A stretch of 64,000 nt of DNA from Bradyrhizobium amphicarpaeae. Its GTDB lineage: Bacteria; Pseudomonadota; Alphaproteobacteria; Rhizobiales; Xanthobacteraceae. Made by a program: the position numbers and the translations under genes. The DNA lies in the NCBI RefSeq assembly GCF_002266435.3, contig NZ_CP029426.2:3378001-3442000 (forward strand), read 5' to 3'. Under the pieces are notes generated by a model that worked only from the letters and a program-made list of their open reading frames with translations, made no database searches and was not told where the DNA came from. Below, in pieces: positions 52,925 to 62,764 of the stretch; position 1 is the stretch's first letter, and each line of letters starts with the position of its first letter.

Positions 52925-55435
52925 ATGCGCTTGCTTGTGCGGTTCATGGGCTTCCTGTTCGCCGCGGGAACTGTGGTGTTCCTTGTCGGTGTCGGCGCCG
53001 TGGCAGGCCTGATCTGGCATTTCTCCAAGGACTTGCCCGACTACTCTCAGCTTCAGGATTACGAGCCGCCAGTGATGACCCGCGTGCACGCGGTCGACGG
53101 CTCGCTGCTCGGCGAATATGCCAAGGAGCGGCGGCTGTATCTGCCGATCCAGGCCGTGCCCAAGCTCGTGATCAACGCGTTCCTGGCGGCCGAAGACAAG
53201 AATTTCTACGAGCATGGCGGCATCGACTACACCGGCATGGCGCGTGCCGGCGTGGCCTATATCCAGAACTACGGCTCGAACCGTCGCCCGCAGGGCGCCT
53301 CCACCATCACCCAGCAGGTCGCCAAGAACTTCCTGCTGACCAACGAGGTCTCCTTCGCCCGCAAGATCAAGGAAGCCTTGCTCGCGATGCGAATCGAGAA
53401 GACCTATTCGAAGGACAAGATCCTCGAGCTGTATCTGAACGAGATCTATCTCGGTCTCGGCGCCTACGGCATCGCGGCCGCTTCGCTGGTCTATTTCGAC
53501 AAGTCGGTGAACGAGCTGACGGTGGCGGAAGCTTCATATCTGGCCGCGCTGCCGAAGATGCCGGCGACGCTGCATCCGGTGCGCAACCGTGACCGCGCCA
53601 TCGAGCGCCGCAATTACGTCATCGACCGTCTGGTGGAGAACGGCTGGATCAAGCAGGCCGACGCCGACAAGGCCCGCAAGGAGCCGCTGGCCGTCACCAG
53701 CCGGTCCAATGGCGCCCACACCTTCGCCGGCGAATATTTCGCTGAGGAAGTCCGCCGCGACATCTTCGAGCGCTATGGCGAGAAGAAATTGTATGAAGGC
53801 GGCCTGTCGGTGCGCACGACACTCGACCCGAAGATCCAGGTCATGGCGCGCAAGGCGATGGTCACGGGCCTCGTGAACTATGACGAGCAGCAGGGCTATC
53901 GCGGTGCCATCAGCAAGCTCGATATTTCGGGCGATTGGGGCGTGAAGCTCGCCGAGATCAAATCACTGTCGGACATCTCGCCGTGGCGCATGGCCGTGGT
54001 GCTGGAGACCAGCGACCAGTCGGCGCGGATTGGCTTCCAGCCGAACCGCGAGCTTGGCGGCGCCGTGAGCAAGCAGCGCGAGACCGGCATCGTTACGGCA
54101 GACGGCGTGCGCTGGGCGCGGGCCGCGCAAGGCGGCGCCAAAGGCAAGACGCCGACGGCGGTGTCGCAGGTGCTGCAGCCCGGCGACGTGATCTATGCCG
54201 ATCCGCTTTACAAAGACGGTCAGCCCGTCGAGGGCCAGTACCGGTTGCGCCAGATCCCCGAAGTGTCCGGCGCGATGGTGGCGATGGATCCCTGGACCGG
54301 CCGCGTGCTCGCGATGGTCGGTGGGTTCTCGTTCGACCAGAGCCAGTTCAACCGCGCCACGCAGGCCTATCGGCAGCCGGGCTCGTCGTTCAAGCCGATC
54401 GTCTATTCGGCCGCGCTCGACAACGGCTACACGCCCTCGACCGTCGTGCTCGATGCGCCCATCGAAATCGACCAGGGGCAGGGCGCCGGCGTGTGGCGGC
54501 CTGAAAACTTCTCCTCGGGCAAGTTCCAGGGGCCGGTGACGCTGCGCAACGCGCTGCGGCAATCGCTCAACACCGTGACCGTGCGGCTGGCGCAGGACAT
54601 CGGCATGCCCTTGATCGGCGAATATGCCCGCCGTTTCGGCGTCTATGACGAACTGCCGAACTATCTCTCCTACGCGCTTGGCGCCGGCGAGACCACGGCG
54701 ATGCGCATGGTCACGGCCTACTCGATGCTCGCCAATGGCGGCCGCCGCGTAAAGCCGACGCTGATCGATCGCATCCAGGACCGCTACGGCCACACCATCT
54801 TCAAGCACGACCAGCGCGAATGCCGCGGCTGCGACGCGCCGGGCGGCTGGAAGAACCAGGCCGAGCCGCAGCTGATCGACCGCCGCGAGCAGGTGCTGGA
54901 CTCCATGACCGCCTATCAGATCACGGAGCTGATGGAAGGTGTGGTTCAGGCCGGCACTGCGACCGTGGTCAAGGCGGTTGGCAAGCCGATCGCCGGCAAG
55001 ACCGGCACCACCAACGAGGCCAAGGACGCCTGGTTCGTCGGCTTCTCGCCGGACGTCGCCGTCGCCATCTACATGGGCTACGACAAGCCGCGTCCGCTCG
55101 GCAAAGGCAACGCCGCGACCGGCGGCCATCTCGCGGCTCCTATCGCGCGCGACTTCCTCCAGCTCGCGCTCGCCGACAAGCCTGCCGTGCCGTTCAAGGT
55201 GCCGGCCGGCATCAAGCTGGTTCGCGTCGTCGCCAAGACCGGCATGCGCGCCGGCCCTGGCGAAACCGGTGGAACCATCCTCGAGGCCTTCAAGCCGGGC
55301 ACGGCGCCGCCGGACAATTACTCGGTCATCGGCGTTGCCGATGCCGACGGGCGCGGCGGCGGCATGCCGGCGTCGCAGCAGCAGCAGCCGGATTCCGGCT
55401 TCTTCATGCGGCCGGGCACCGGCGGGCTGTACTAA
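52925..55435 (+). CDS. mrcA: Bifunctional penicillin-binding protein 1A
   Basis: The 836-residue protein has one N-terminal membrane helix (FMGFLFAAGTVVFLVGVGAV), a GT51 glycosyltransferase domain with AAEDKNFYEHGGID (catalytic E90) and GASTITQQVAKN, an OB-like insertion (about 290-420), and a transpeptidase with SxxK as SSFK (S487-K490), the SLN motif in RQSLNTVT, and KTGTTNEAKD. It polymerises glycan strands and crosslinks stem peptides in the periplasm. Family members in Rhizobiales are also named ponA. Placement after amiC puts synthesis and septal hydrolysis side by side, a conserved alphaproteobacterial order. prfB follows 190 bp later. Confidence 0.95.
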   Translation: MRLLVRFMGFLFAAGTVVFLVGVGAVAGLIWHFSKDLPDYSQLQDYEPPVMTRVHAVDGSLLGEYAKERRLYLPIQAVPKLVINAFLAAEDKNFYEHGGIDYTGMARAGVAYIQNYGSNRRPQGASTITQQVAKNFLLTNEVSFARKIKEALLAMRIEKTYSKDKILELYLNEIYLGLGAYGIAAASLVYFDKSVNELTVAEASYLAALPKMPATLHPVRNRDRAIERRNYVIDRLVENGWIKQADADKARKEPLAVTSRSNGAHTFAGEYFAEEVRRDIFERYGEKKLYEGGLSVRTTLDPKIQVMARKAMVTGLVNYDEQQGYRGAISKLDISGDWGVKLAEIKSLSDISPWRMAVVLETSDQSARIGFQPNRELGGAVSKQRETGIVTADGVRWARAAQGGAKGKTPTAVSQVLQPGDVIYADPLYKDGQPVEGQYRLRQIPEVSGAMVAMDPWTGRVLAMVGGFSFDQSQFNRATQAYRQPGSSFKPIVYSAALDNGYTPSTVVLDAPIEIDQGQGAGVWRPENFSSGKFQGPVTLRNALRQSLNTVTVRLAQDIGMPLIGEYARRFGVYDELPNYLSYALGAGETTAMRMVTAYSMLANGGRRVKPTLIDRIQDRYGHTIFKHDQRECRGCDAPGGWKNQAEPQLIDRREQVLDSMTAYQITELMEGVVQAGTATVVKAVGKPIAGKTGTTNEAKDAWFVGFSPDVAVAIYMGYDKPRPLGKGNAATGGHLAAPIARDFLQLALADKPAVPFKVPAGIKLVRVVAKTGMRAGPGETGGTILEAFKPGTAPPDNYSVIGVADADGRGGGMPASQQQQPDSGFFMRPGTGGLY

Positions 55436-55625
55436 GGCTTAGGACAAGACAGAGGATCCCGGTTCCGGCGGTTGCGCTTTGGCGCTGCCGCCGTTACATC
55501 CCGTCGAGCGCGATGTTCATCGCGCTTTGGATTTTGTCTTTGCGCATGATCGTCCGGGAAGCGGCCTCTCACTTTCCCGGATCATGCGCGCCACGCGGAC
55601 CCATTCCGCGACATCAGAGAACGAC

Positions 55626-56757
55626 ATGCGCGCCGAAATCGAACGGTTGGTAGAAGAGATCAAGCAGTCAGTCGGGCTGCTGAGGAGGCATCTTTGACGT
55701 CGAGAAATCGACGGCGCGCCTCGCTGAGCTGAACAAGCTCGCAGAAGATCCAAACCTCTGGAACGATCCCCAGAAGGCCCAGAAGCTGATGCAGGAGCGG
55801 ACCTCGCTCGAGGATTCGCTCTCGGGCATCGGCAAGGTCGAGCAGGAGCTCGAGGACGATATCGGCATGATCGAGCTCGGCGAGGCCGAGGGCGATGAGG
55901 GCGTCGTCACCGAGGCCGAAAACGCGCTGAAAGCTCTGAAGAAGGAAGTCGCCCGGCGCGAGCTCGAGGCGCTGCTCTCGGGCGAGGCCGATCGCTTCGA
56001 TTCCTATCTCGAAGTCCATGCCGGTGCCGGCGGCACCGAGAGCCAGGACTGGGCGCAGATGCTGCTGCGCATGTACACGCGCTGGGCCGAGACCCACGGC
56101 TTCAAGGTCGAATTCCTCGAAGAGTCCGAGGGCGAAGAAGCCGGCATCAAGTCCGCGACCATCCAGGTCTCCGGCCACAACGCCTATGGCTGGCTGAAGA
56201 CCGAGGCGGGCGTGCATCGCCTGGTGCGCATCTCGCCGTTCGATTCCAACGCGCGGCGGCACACCTCGTTCTCGAGCGTGCAGGTGTTCCCGGTCATCGA
56301 CGACAGCATCAAGATCGACATCAAGGAATCCGACGTCCGCGTCGACACCATGCGGTCGGGCGGCGCCGGCGGCCAGCACGTCAACAAGACCGAATCGGCG
56401 GTGCGCCTGACCCACATTCCGACCGGCGTTGCCGTGGTCTGTCAGGCCGGCCGCTCCCAGCACAAGAACAAGGCGCAGGCCTGGGACATGCTGCGCGCAC
56501 GCCTTTACGAGATCGAGCTGAAGAAGCGCGAGGAAAAGGCCGCCGCCGACCAGGCCGCCAAGACCGATATCGGCTGGGGTCACCAGATCCGCTCCTACGT
56601 GCTCCAGCCCTATCAGATGGTGAAGGATCTGCGCACAGGGGTGCAGACCTCGGACACCTCAGGCGTGCTCAATGGCGAGCTCGACGACTTCATGGCCGCG
56701 ACGCTGGCGCAGCGCGCCTTCGGCACAACTGGTGCCGACATCGAGGACGTGGACTGA
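55626..56757 (+). CDS. prfB: Peptide chain release factor 2, with programmed +1 frameshift
   Basis: Translation starts at ATG 55626 ([14 protein letters not shown]) and meets an in-frame TGA at codon 24 (55695-55697). Shifting +1 at CTT-TGA-C continues as [14 protein letters not shown] to the stop at 56757, giving about 376 residues, close to the usual RF2 length. The body has the SPF specificity motif ([11 protein letters not shown]) and GGQ ([19 protein letters not shown]). RF2 ends translation at UGA and UAA; when it is scarce, slow termination at the internal UGA favours the shift, so synthesis is autoregulated. Annotating only 55789-56757 would lose the N-terminus. Confidence 0.93.
55683..55698 (+). 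promoter_or_regulatory. RF2 recoding site (internal Shine-Dalgarno plus CTT TGA C)
   Basis: AGGAGG (55683-55688) sits three bases before the slippery CTT (55692-55694), which is followed by TGA and C. Element order and spacing match the E. coli prfB frameshift site. Confidence 0.92.
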
Positions 56758-56759
56758 CC

Positions 56760-57632
56760 ATGCCCCGCATCGCCTTCATCGGATTGGGGCGGATGGGGCA
56801 TGGCATGGCCGGCCGCTATCTCGATGCCGGCTATACGGTGACGCTGTGGAATCGCAGCAAGGCCAAGGCGGAAGATTTGATCGCGCGCGGCGCGCTTTGG
56901 GCGACCTCGCCCGAGGACGCTGCGATCGACGCCGACGCGGTCGTGACCATGGTGGCCGACGACGAAGCCTCGCGCGCGGTCTGGCTCGGGCCGAAGGGCG
57001 CGGCCAAGACGGCCAAGGCCGGCACCATCGCGATTGAATGCTCCACGGTCTCCTACGACCACGCCCGCGAGATGGGCCGCGAGCTCAACGCGCGCGGGCT
57101 CATCTATCTCGATTGTCCCGTAACCGGATTGCCGGACGCGGCCGCGGCCGGAAAGCTCACGCTGTTGGTCGGCGCCAATGCTGCCGACCTCGAACGCGCG
57201 CGGCCTTACCTCGTGCCGATCGGCTCGACCATCCGCCATTTCGGCGCGGTCGGCTCAGGCACCGTCTACAAGCTGATCAACAATCTGATGGGCGCGATCC
57301 AGATCGCGGGCCTGGCCGAGGGTCTTGCAATCGCCGAGCAGGCCGGGCTCGACATGAACCTCGTGCTGGACTCGATCCAGGCGGGCGTGGCCGCAAGCCC
57401 GCAGGTGCAGCGCCACTCCAAGCGCATGGTTGCCCGCGATTTTTCCGGCGCGACCTTCACCACGGCGCTGCGGCACAAGGATGCCGCCTATGCCTTGAGG
57501 CTTGCGGAGAGCCTGCTGGCCGGCAAGCCGCTGGTCGCACACGCTGCCGTCGAGTCCTACGCGCAGGCCAAGGTTGTGATGCCGGACGATGACGAAGGCA
57601 GGATGATCGAGCTGGTGTCGCGGAAGAAATAG
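56760..57632 (+). CDS. NAD(P)-dependent beta-hydroxyacid dehydrogenase family protein
   Basis: The 290-residue enzyme shows IAFIGLGRMGHGMAGRYLDAG (Rossmann GxGxxG), NRSKAKAEDL (Arg suggests NADP), the substrate motif DCPVTGLPDAAAAGKL, and the catalytic Lys in GSGTVYKLINNLM. Relatives include 3-hydroxyisobutyrate dehydrogenase and glyoxylate/succinic-semialdehyde reductases; the substrate is unresolved. Its ATG starts 2 bp after the prfB stop, so it is probably translated from the same message. Confidence 0.9.
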   Translation: MPRIAFIGLGRMGHGMAGRYLDAGYTVTLWNRSKAKAEDLIARGALWATSPEDAAIDADAVVTMVADDEASRAVWLGPKGAAKTAKAGTIAIECSTVSYDHAREMGRELNARGLIYLDCPVTGLPDAAAAGKLTLLVGANAADLERARPYLVPIGSTIRHFGAVGSGTVYKLINNLMGAIQIAGLAEGLAIAEQAGLDMNLVLDSIQAGVAASPQVQRHSKRMVARDFSGATFTTALRHKDAAYALRLAESLLAGKPLVAHAAVESYAQAKVVMPDDDEGRMIELVSRKK

Positions 57633-57698
57633 GCCAGCGATGCGGGACTCGATATCGCAACCTGTAAAAAATGCTTGCACGCCACCCTTTGAGGCGAC

Positions 57699-58154
57699 AT
57701 GTCGGCGAGACGGTCATTTCGGAAGCTGAACGACGGGTTGAATGCGGAGCCGAATGCTCCGTGCCCGCGAGTGGCGATATCGGGCGACGACGTCCTGCTC
57801 CGCTTCCTGCTCAATCCCTTTCAATTCAAATCGTTTGCCGAGGAAGACGACGGCGTCCTTCGCTTTGCGAATTGCAACCGATATCGCCTCGGCGCAACCA
57901 ACGATGAAGGATGGTACGGCGGCCAATGTCGCTACGGCAAGCTGGCGCCATGTTGGGGTGAATTTTACGAGATCGTTGGTCCCGATCCACATCTGATGGA
58001 ACCGATCGACTGGACCCTTGTGAAAGAGACTTCGACATCGTCGCATCACTTCCTGTTCTATTTTCGCGACGAGACGTTCGAGTGCCTCGCTGCCGACTGG
58101 ACGTTCGAGCCTATTCCAGAGAATGCGCTGATCCGTAAGTTGCGCGCCGGCTGA
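57699..58154 (+). CDS. Hypothetical protein, unrecognised (151 aa)
   Basis: I do not recognise this protein. It has a soluble, mixed alpha/beta look with several aromatic and acidic clusters: SGDDVLLRFLLNPFQFKSFA, FANCNRYRLGATNDEGW, GKLAPCWGEFYEIVGP, and HHFLFYFRDETFECLAADW. Four Cys residues are spread out and do not form a ribbon. There is no signal peptide or membrane helix. It starts 66 bp after the dehydrogenase, followed by the DMT permease on the same strand. The coherent Trp/Phe-rich C-terminal half argues that it is expressed. Confidence 0.65.
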   Translation: MSARRSFRKLNDGLNAEPNAPCPRVAISGDDVLLRFLLNPFQFKSFAEEDDGVLRFANCNRYRLGATNDEGWYGGQCRYGKLAPCWGEFYEIVGPDPHLMEPIDWTLVKETSTSSHHFLFYFRDETFECLAADWTFEPIPENALIRKLRAG

Positions 58155-58236
58155 GGTGAGCCGTTTTGCATTTCTGACGGAAATCGGGTGGTGCAATCCG
58201 CCGGTCCGGTCTAGCTCGGGCGCAAAGGTCAAACCC

Positions 58237-59148
58237 ATGCCCCCGAAAGACGACCGGATCGACGCGCGAGACTGGTCGCTGCTTGCCGTGCTCTCGATTC
58301 TCTGGGGCGGCTCCTTCTTCTTCAATGGTGCGGCGTTGCGGGAGTTGCCGCCGTTGACGCTGGTGTTTTTACGTGTCTCGCTCGGTGCGGCCATGCTGCT
58401 GCCGTTGCTGCGCATGCAAGGGATAGGTTTGCCGAGCGGCATTGCGGGGTGGACGCCGTTCGTCACGATCGGGCTGCTCAACAACGTCATTCCGTTCTCG
58501 CTGATCGTGATCGGCCAGACTTTCATTCCGAGCGGGCTGGCATCGATCCTGAACGCGACGACGCCGCTGTTCACCGTGCTCGTGATGGCCGCGACAGGCG
58601 AAGAAGCGTTGCAGATCCGCCGCGCGGCCGGTGTTGCGCTCGGCCTCGTCGGCGTCGTCATCCTGCGCGGATGGGGCATCGAGACGACGCCTGGGCAGGG
58701 GCTCGGCATCCTGCTCTGTCTGGGCGGGGCGCTCAGCTATGGATTCGCCGCACTGGCAGCGCGGCGATTGCTCAAGGATTCGCCGCCGCTGGGCACGGCG
58801 ACGTTCCAGCTGATGGCATCGACGGTCATGTTAGCGGTCGTCGCCGGCGTGGCGGAGCAGCCTTGGCGCCTTGCGATGCCGGGCGTTGCGACATGGTCCG
58901 CCGTGCTTGGCCTTGCTGCGCTTTCGACGGCGCTCGCCTATATCGTGTTCTTTCAGATCGTGCGGCGCTCAGGCGCGAGCAACGTCATGCTGGTGACGCT
59001 GCTCATTCCCGTTACCGCCATTCTGCTGGGATGGCTGGTGTTGGGGGAGCCGATTTCCACGCGCGAGATCGCGGGCGCGATCATCATCGGCAGCGCGCTG
59101 CTGGTGATTGACGGGCGCGCTCTGCACCTGCTGCGGCGCAGCGTTTAG
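58237..59148 (+). CDS. DMT superfamily permease (EamA domains)
   Basis: A 303-residue, ten-helix transporter. The first EamA repeat begins WSLLAVLSILWGGSFFFNGA and includes LPPLTLVFLRVSLGAAMLLP; the second begins around LGILLCLGGALSYGFAALAA and ends LGEPISTREIAGAIIIGSAL. It is the third DMT paralogue in the window and differs from the others in sequence. The substrate is unknown. The ATG at 58237 is supported by AAAGGT upstream; the longer reading from 58156 adds a stretch unlike a membrane-protein N-terminus. Confidence 0.87.
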   Translation: MPPKDDRIDARDWSLLAVLSILWGGSFFFNGAALRELPPLTLVFLRVSLGAAMLLPLLRMQGIGLPSGIAGWTPFVTIGLLNNVIPFSLIVIGQTFIPSGLASILNATTPLFTVLVMAATGEEALQIRRAAGVALGLVGVVILRGWGIETTPGQGLGILLCLGGALSYGFAALAARRLLKDSPPLGTATFQLMASTVMLAVVAGVAEQPWRLAMPGVATWSAVLGLAALSTALAYIVFFQIVRRSGASNVMLVTLLIPVTAILLGWLVLGEPISTREIAGAIIIGSALLVIDGRALHLLRRSV

Positions 59149-59257
59149 TTCCACATCCGCTGTTTCGCCTTGCGGAAAATCGTGGTGCTTGCCAGCCATC
59201 GTCCGCCTTGCGACACTCCCTGCAAAACAAGACTACAAAACGTAAGGGGAGAAAACG

Positions 59258-60490
59258 ATGCCGGGTCGTCGCGAAAACCTTGCTGCCCTCGCCATTCTTG
59301 CCGGCGTGCTCGTCACGACGCCGGCCTCGGCGCAGAAGAAATACGATCCCGGAGCCACCGACACCGACATCAAGATCGGCAACATCATGCCCTATAGCGG
59401 GCCGGCGTCGTCCTATGGCGTGATCGGCAAGACCGAGGCCGCCTATTTCAAGATGATCAACGAGCAGGGCGGCATCAACGGGCGCAAGATCAATTTCATC
59501 AGCTATGACGATGCCTATTTGCCGCCGAAGGCGATCGAGCAGGCGCGCAAGCTGGTCGAGAGCGACGAGGTCCTCTTGATCTTCCAGCCGCTCGGCACGC
59601 CCTCGAACTCCGCAATCATGAAATACATGAACGCCAAGAAGGTGCCACAGCTGTTCGTCGCTTCCGGCGGTACCAAGTTCGGCGATCCCAAGAATTTTCC
59701 GTGGACGATGGGCTTCCAGCCGAACTACCAGAGCGAGGGGCGGATCTACGCGAAATACATTCGCGACAAGTTTCCGGACAGCAAGATCGCGGTGCTCTGG
59801 CAAAATGACGACGCCGGCAAGGACCAGTTCAAGGGCTTGAAGGATGGGCTCGGGGACAAGGCGAACATGATCATCGCCGACAAGTCCTATGAGGTCAGCG
59901 ATCCCTCGATCGACTCGCAGATCGTGGCGCTGCACGATTCAGGTGCCGACATCTTCTTCTCGTGGGCCGCTCCAAAAGGTTCGGCGCAGGCGATCCGGAA
60001 GGTCGGCGAGCTCGGCTGGAAGCCGAAATTCTTCCTGGCCAACACGGCCACGTCCATCGCGTCGGTGCTGAAGCCCGCCGGGCTCGACTATGCCAAGGAC
60101 ATCATCTCGACTGCATATCTGAAGGATCCGACGGATCCGACCTGGGACAAGGATCCGGCCGTGGTGAAGTGGCGCGAATTCATGGACAAATACTATCCCG
60201 ACGGCGACAAGGCCAATGCCAACAACCTCTATGGCTACGTCCAGGCCGAGGCGATGGCGCAGGTGCTGAAGCAGTGCGGCGACAACCTCACGCGTGAGAA
60301 CGCGATGAAGCAGGCTACCAGCCTGAAGAATTTTCACACCGACCTGATGCTGCCCGGCATCATGGTCAACACCTCATCCGACGACTACTTCCCGATCGAG
60401 CAGATGCAGCTGATGCGTTTCAACGGGCAGGCCTGGGAGTTGTTCGGCGATGTCATCACCGGCGAGGTCGGCCACGAGCGAGGCCAATAG
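59258..60490 (+). CDS. ABC transporter substrate-binding protein, branched-chain amino acid (LivK) type
   Basis: The 410-residue periplasmic protein has a signal peptide (LAALAILAGVLVTTPASA, cleavage before QKKYD) and a type I periplasmic-binding fold: IKIGNIMPYSGPASSYGVIG, INEQGGINGRKINFISYDDA, VPQLFVASGGTKFGDPKNFP, and SKIAVLWQNDDAGKDQFKGL. Bradyrhizobium genomes carry many such receptors for amino acids, amides, urea or aromatic acids; the ligand is not evident and no permease genes lie in the window. AAGGGGAG before the ATG is a strong ribosome site. A dispersed inverted repeat follows the stop. Confidence 0.9.
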   Translation: MPGRRENLAALAILAGVLVTTPASAQKKYDPGATDTDIKIGNIMPYSGPASSYGVIGKTEAAYFKMINEQGGINGRKINFISYDDAYLPPKAIEQARKLVESDEVLLIFQPLGTPSNSAIMKYMNAKKVPQLFVASGGTKFGDPKNFPWTMGFQPNYQSEGRIYAKYIRDKFPDSKIAVLWQNDDAGKDQFKGLKDGLGDKANMIIADKSYEVSDPSIDSQIVALHDSGADIFFSWAAPKGSAQAIRKVGELGWKPKFFLANTATSIASVLKPAGLDYAKDIISTAYLKDPTDPTWDKDPAVVKWREFMDKYYPDGDKANANNLYGYVQAEAMAQVLKQCGDNLTRENAMKQATSLKNFHTDLMLPGIMVNTSSDDYFPIEQMQLMRFNGQAWELFGDVITGEVGHERGQ

Positions 60491-60499
60491 CTGGGGGTA

Positions 60500-60544
60500 C
60501 CTGAAGCGCGATAAAATCGGGATGAATCGTCATCGCGCTTCAGG
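60500..60544. repeat. Dispersed Rhizobiales-type inverted repeat (CCTGAAGCGCGAT arms)
   Basis: A 13-bp perfect stem (CCTGAAGCGCGAT with ATCGCGCTTCAGG) encloses 19 nt. The sequence resembles a repeat scattered through Rhizobiales genomes (CGCGATGA...TCATCGCGCTTT). It separates the binding-protein gene from convergent katE and may act as a two-way stop. Confidence 0.7.
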
Positions 60545-60562
60545 ATGTTGTTTGGTCCAGCT

Positions 60563-62686
60563 CTATGGCATCTTGACGTTGGGTTCGCGCTCCCAGACCC
60601 GCAAATTTGCCAGGCTATCGACGAATGATTTGGCCTCTTTCGCGTTGCCAATGGCAATGCAGCCTTCGTCGAGATCCTCGGAGGCAATGCCCGCTTTCTC
60701 GAACAGGGGCAGTGCCGCATCGACGTAACCGATGAACTTGCAGTGCGCAAAGGCGTCGGCGACGAAGTCGCGCGCCGTGGATTCCAGTAGCAGATCGCCC
60801 ATCGCGTCTTCAGCCGGCAGTAGCGCGACCGCGTCGTAGAGAACCGACGGGCCTCCGTCGATCATTTGGTCGGCCTCGATCCAGCTGCCGTCGCTGGCTT
60901 TGACACCCGTCACCTTCGGCGCAATGATCTCGAACGTCGCTGCGGCCTTGTCGAGAGCGGCCTTGAGGCCCTTGAGGATGCCCGCGTCCGAACCGTCGGA
61001 AACGAGGATACCCAGCTTGCGTCCCTCGAACCGCTCCGGGCCGTTTTCGACGATGCTCAGGGCTGGGGAGGGATCGAGATCCTGACGCGTGGGCACGGCT
61101 GCATCCGCAGGCTTCGGCATCTTCTGCAGGCCGAGTTTGTCTGCGACCTTGCTGGCCAGTGTTTCCTCGATGTTGAGAAGATGCGAGACCATCCGCTCGC
61201 GGATCGCGGGAATCTTCACCTTGCTGAGCTCGAACGTCAGGGCTGCAGCAATGTGCGACTGCTCGCCTGCAGTCTGACTGATGAAGAATTGACGGGCCTG
61301 ACTGTAATGGTCCGCGAAGCTTTCGGCACGCAGACGGCGCTTTTCGCCGTCCACCGTTTCGGGGAAGGGCGTAAAGCCGCGCTGTGGCGACTCTCTCGGG
61401 CCTTCGCCGAAGGAGTTCGGCTGGTAATTGACGCGACCGACCGGATTGCACATCGCCATGTGTCCGTCCTGCTGGAAATGAGCGAACGGGCATTTGGGCG
61501 CATTGATCGGGATGTGCATGAAATTGGGGCTTCCCAGCCGTTTCAGCTGGGTGTCGAGATACGAGAAATTGCGCCCCTGCAGCAGGGGATCGTTGGAGAA
61601 GTCGATGCCCGGCGGCACGTTCTGGGTCATGAAAGCGACCTGTTCGGTCTCCGCGAAGAAATTGTCCGGCATCCGGTCGAGCACCAGTCGCCCGACTGGA
61701 ATGGGCGGCAGAATTTCCTCGGGAATGATCTTGGTGGGATCGAGGACGTCGAAATCGAACTTGTCTGCAAAGTCCTGATCGAACAGCTGGAGCTGAAGCT
61801 CCCACTCCGGAAAGTTGCCGGTCTTGATCGCCGTCCAGAGGTCGCGCCGGTGGAAGTCGGGATCGGCGCCGTTGATCTTGACGGCTTCGTTCCAGACCAC
61901 CGACTGCAGCCCGAGCTTCGGCTTCCAGTGGAATTTGACGAAGGTGGATTCGTTCTTGGCGTTGACGAGCCGGAACGTATGAACGCCGAACCCCTCCATG
62001 AAGCGAAATGAGCGCGGGATGGCGCGGTCGGACATCACCCACATGACCATGTGCATGCTCTCGGGGGTGAGGCTTATGAAGTCCCAGAAATTGTCATGAG
62101 CGGACTGGGCCTGGGGAAAGGCGCAGTCCGGCTCTTCCTTCACGGCGTGGATCAAGTCGGGAAACTTGATGGCGTCCTGAATGAAGAAGACCGGGATGTT
62201 GTTGCCGACGATGTCCCAATTGCCTTCCTGCGTGTAGAGCTTGACCGCAAAGCCGCGCACGTCGCGGGCGAGATCGACCGAGCCCTTGCTTCCGGCAACC
62301 GTGGAAAACCGCACGAACGCCGGCGTCTTTTCGCCGGCGCGCTGAAACAGGTCGGCGCGGGTGTATTTCGCCAGCGACTTGTAGGTCTCGAAGAACCCGT
62401 GTGCCGCGTATCCGCGTGCATGCACCACCCGCTCCGGGATGCGTTCGTGGTCGAAGTGGAAAATCTTCTCGCGAAAATGGAAATCCTCGAGCAGCGTCGG
62501 CCCGCGTGCGCCGACCTTGAGTGAGTTCTGGTCGTCGGATACCGGTCCGCCCTGGGCGGTCGTCAGAACCGGGGCTTTTCCCGTTGCAGTCTGATGAAGT
62601 TCGCCGCCTTCACCCCGCACGAGCTTCTGATCATGAATGGTTGCCGTTCCCGCAGAGGCGCGGGTTGGTTTCGTCGTTTTGGCCAT
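60563..62686 (-). CDS. katE: Large-subunit (clade 2) catalase HPII
   Basis: The 707-residue enzyme dismutates hydrogen peroxide. Core motifs: [20 protein letters not shown] (catalytic H96), [20 protein letters not shown] (Asn), and the haem-ligand Tyr in NFSYLDTQ. The C-terminal 150 residues are a DJ-1/GATase-like flavodoxin-fold domain ([29 protein letters not shown]), as in E. coli HPII. It is cytoplasmic. It starts 78 bp downstream of the M23 gene stop on the same strand. A weak sigma-EcfG-like element lies in the gap, in keeping with stationary-phase control of katE in other bacteria. Confidence 0.96.
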   Translation of the reverse strand: MAKTTKPTRASAGTATIHDQKLVRGEGGELHQTATGKAPVLTTAQGGPVSDDQNSLKVGARGPTLLEDFHFREKIFHFDHERIPERVVHARGYAAHGFFETYKSLAKYTRADLFQRAGEKTPAFVRFSTVAGSKGSVDLARDVRGFAVKLYTQEGNWDIVGNNIPVFFIQDAIKFPDLIHAVKEEPDCAFPQAQSAHDNFWDFISLTPESMHMVMWVMSDRAIPRSFRFMEGFGVHTFRLVNAKNESTFVKFHWKPKLGLQSVVWNEAVKINGADPDFHRRDLWTAIKTGNFPEWELQLQLFDQDFADKFDFDVLDPTKIIPEEILPPIPVGRLVLDRMPDNFFAETEQVAFMTQNVPPGIDFSNDPLLQGRNFSYLDTQLKRLGSPNFMHIPINAPKCPFAHFQQDGHMAMCNPVGRVNYQPNSFGEGPRESPQRGFTPFPETVDGEKRRLRAESFADHYSQARQFFISQTAGEQSHIAAALTFELSKVKIPAIRERMVSHLLNIEETLASKVADKLGLQKMPKPADAAVPTRQDLDPSPALSIVENGPERFEGRKLGILVSDGSDAGILKGLKAALDKAAATFEIIAPKVTGVKASDGSWIEADQMIDGGPSVLYDAVALLPAEDAMGDLLLESTARDFVADAFAHCKFIGYVDAALPLFEKAGIASEDLDEGCIAIGNAKEAKSFVDSLANLRVWEREPNVKMP

Positions 62687-62718
62687 GTGAGGATCTCCAG
62701 GCGCCCGTGGAGTCCTTC

Positions 62719-62743
62719 AATCCGGCGGCTTAGCTTACGTTCC
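62719..62743 (-). promoter_or_regulatory. Weak sigma-EcfG-like element upstream of katE
   Basis: Minus-strand GGAAC-N16-GATT, 33-57 bp before katE, has the full -35 but only two of four bases of the CGTT box. It also abuts a GTTCCTCTTTTGGAAC dyad, so the GGAAC could belong to a different operator. Confidence 0.25.
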
Positions 62744-62764
62744 TCTTTTGGAACGGCCTCACGG

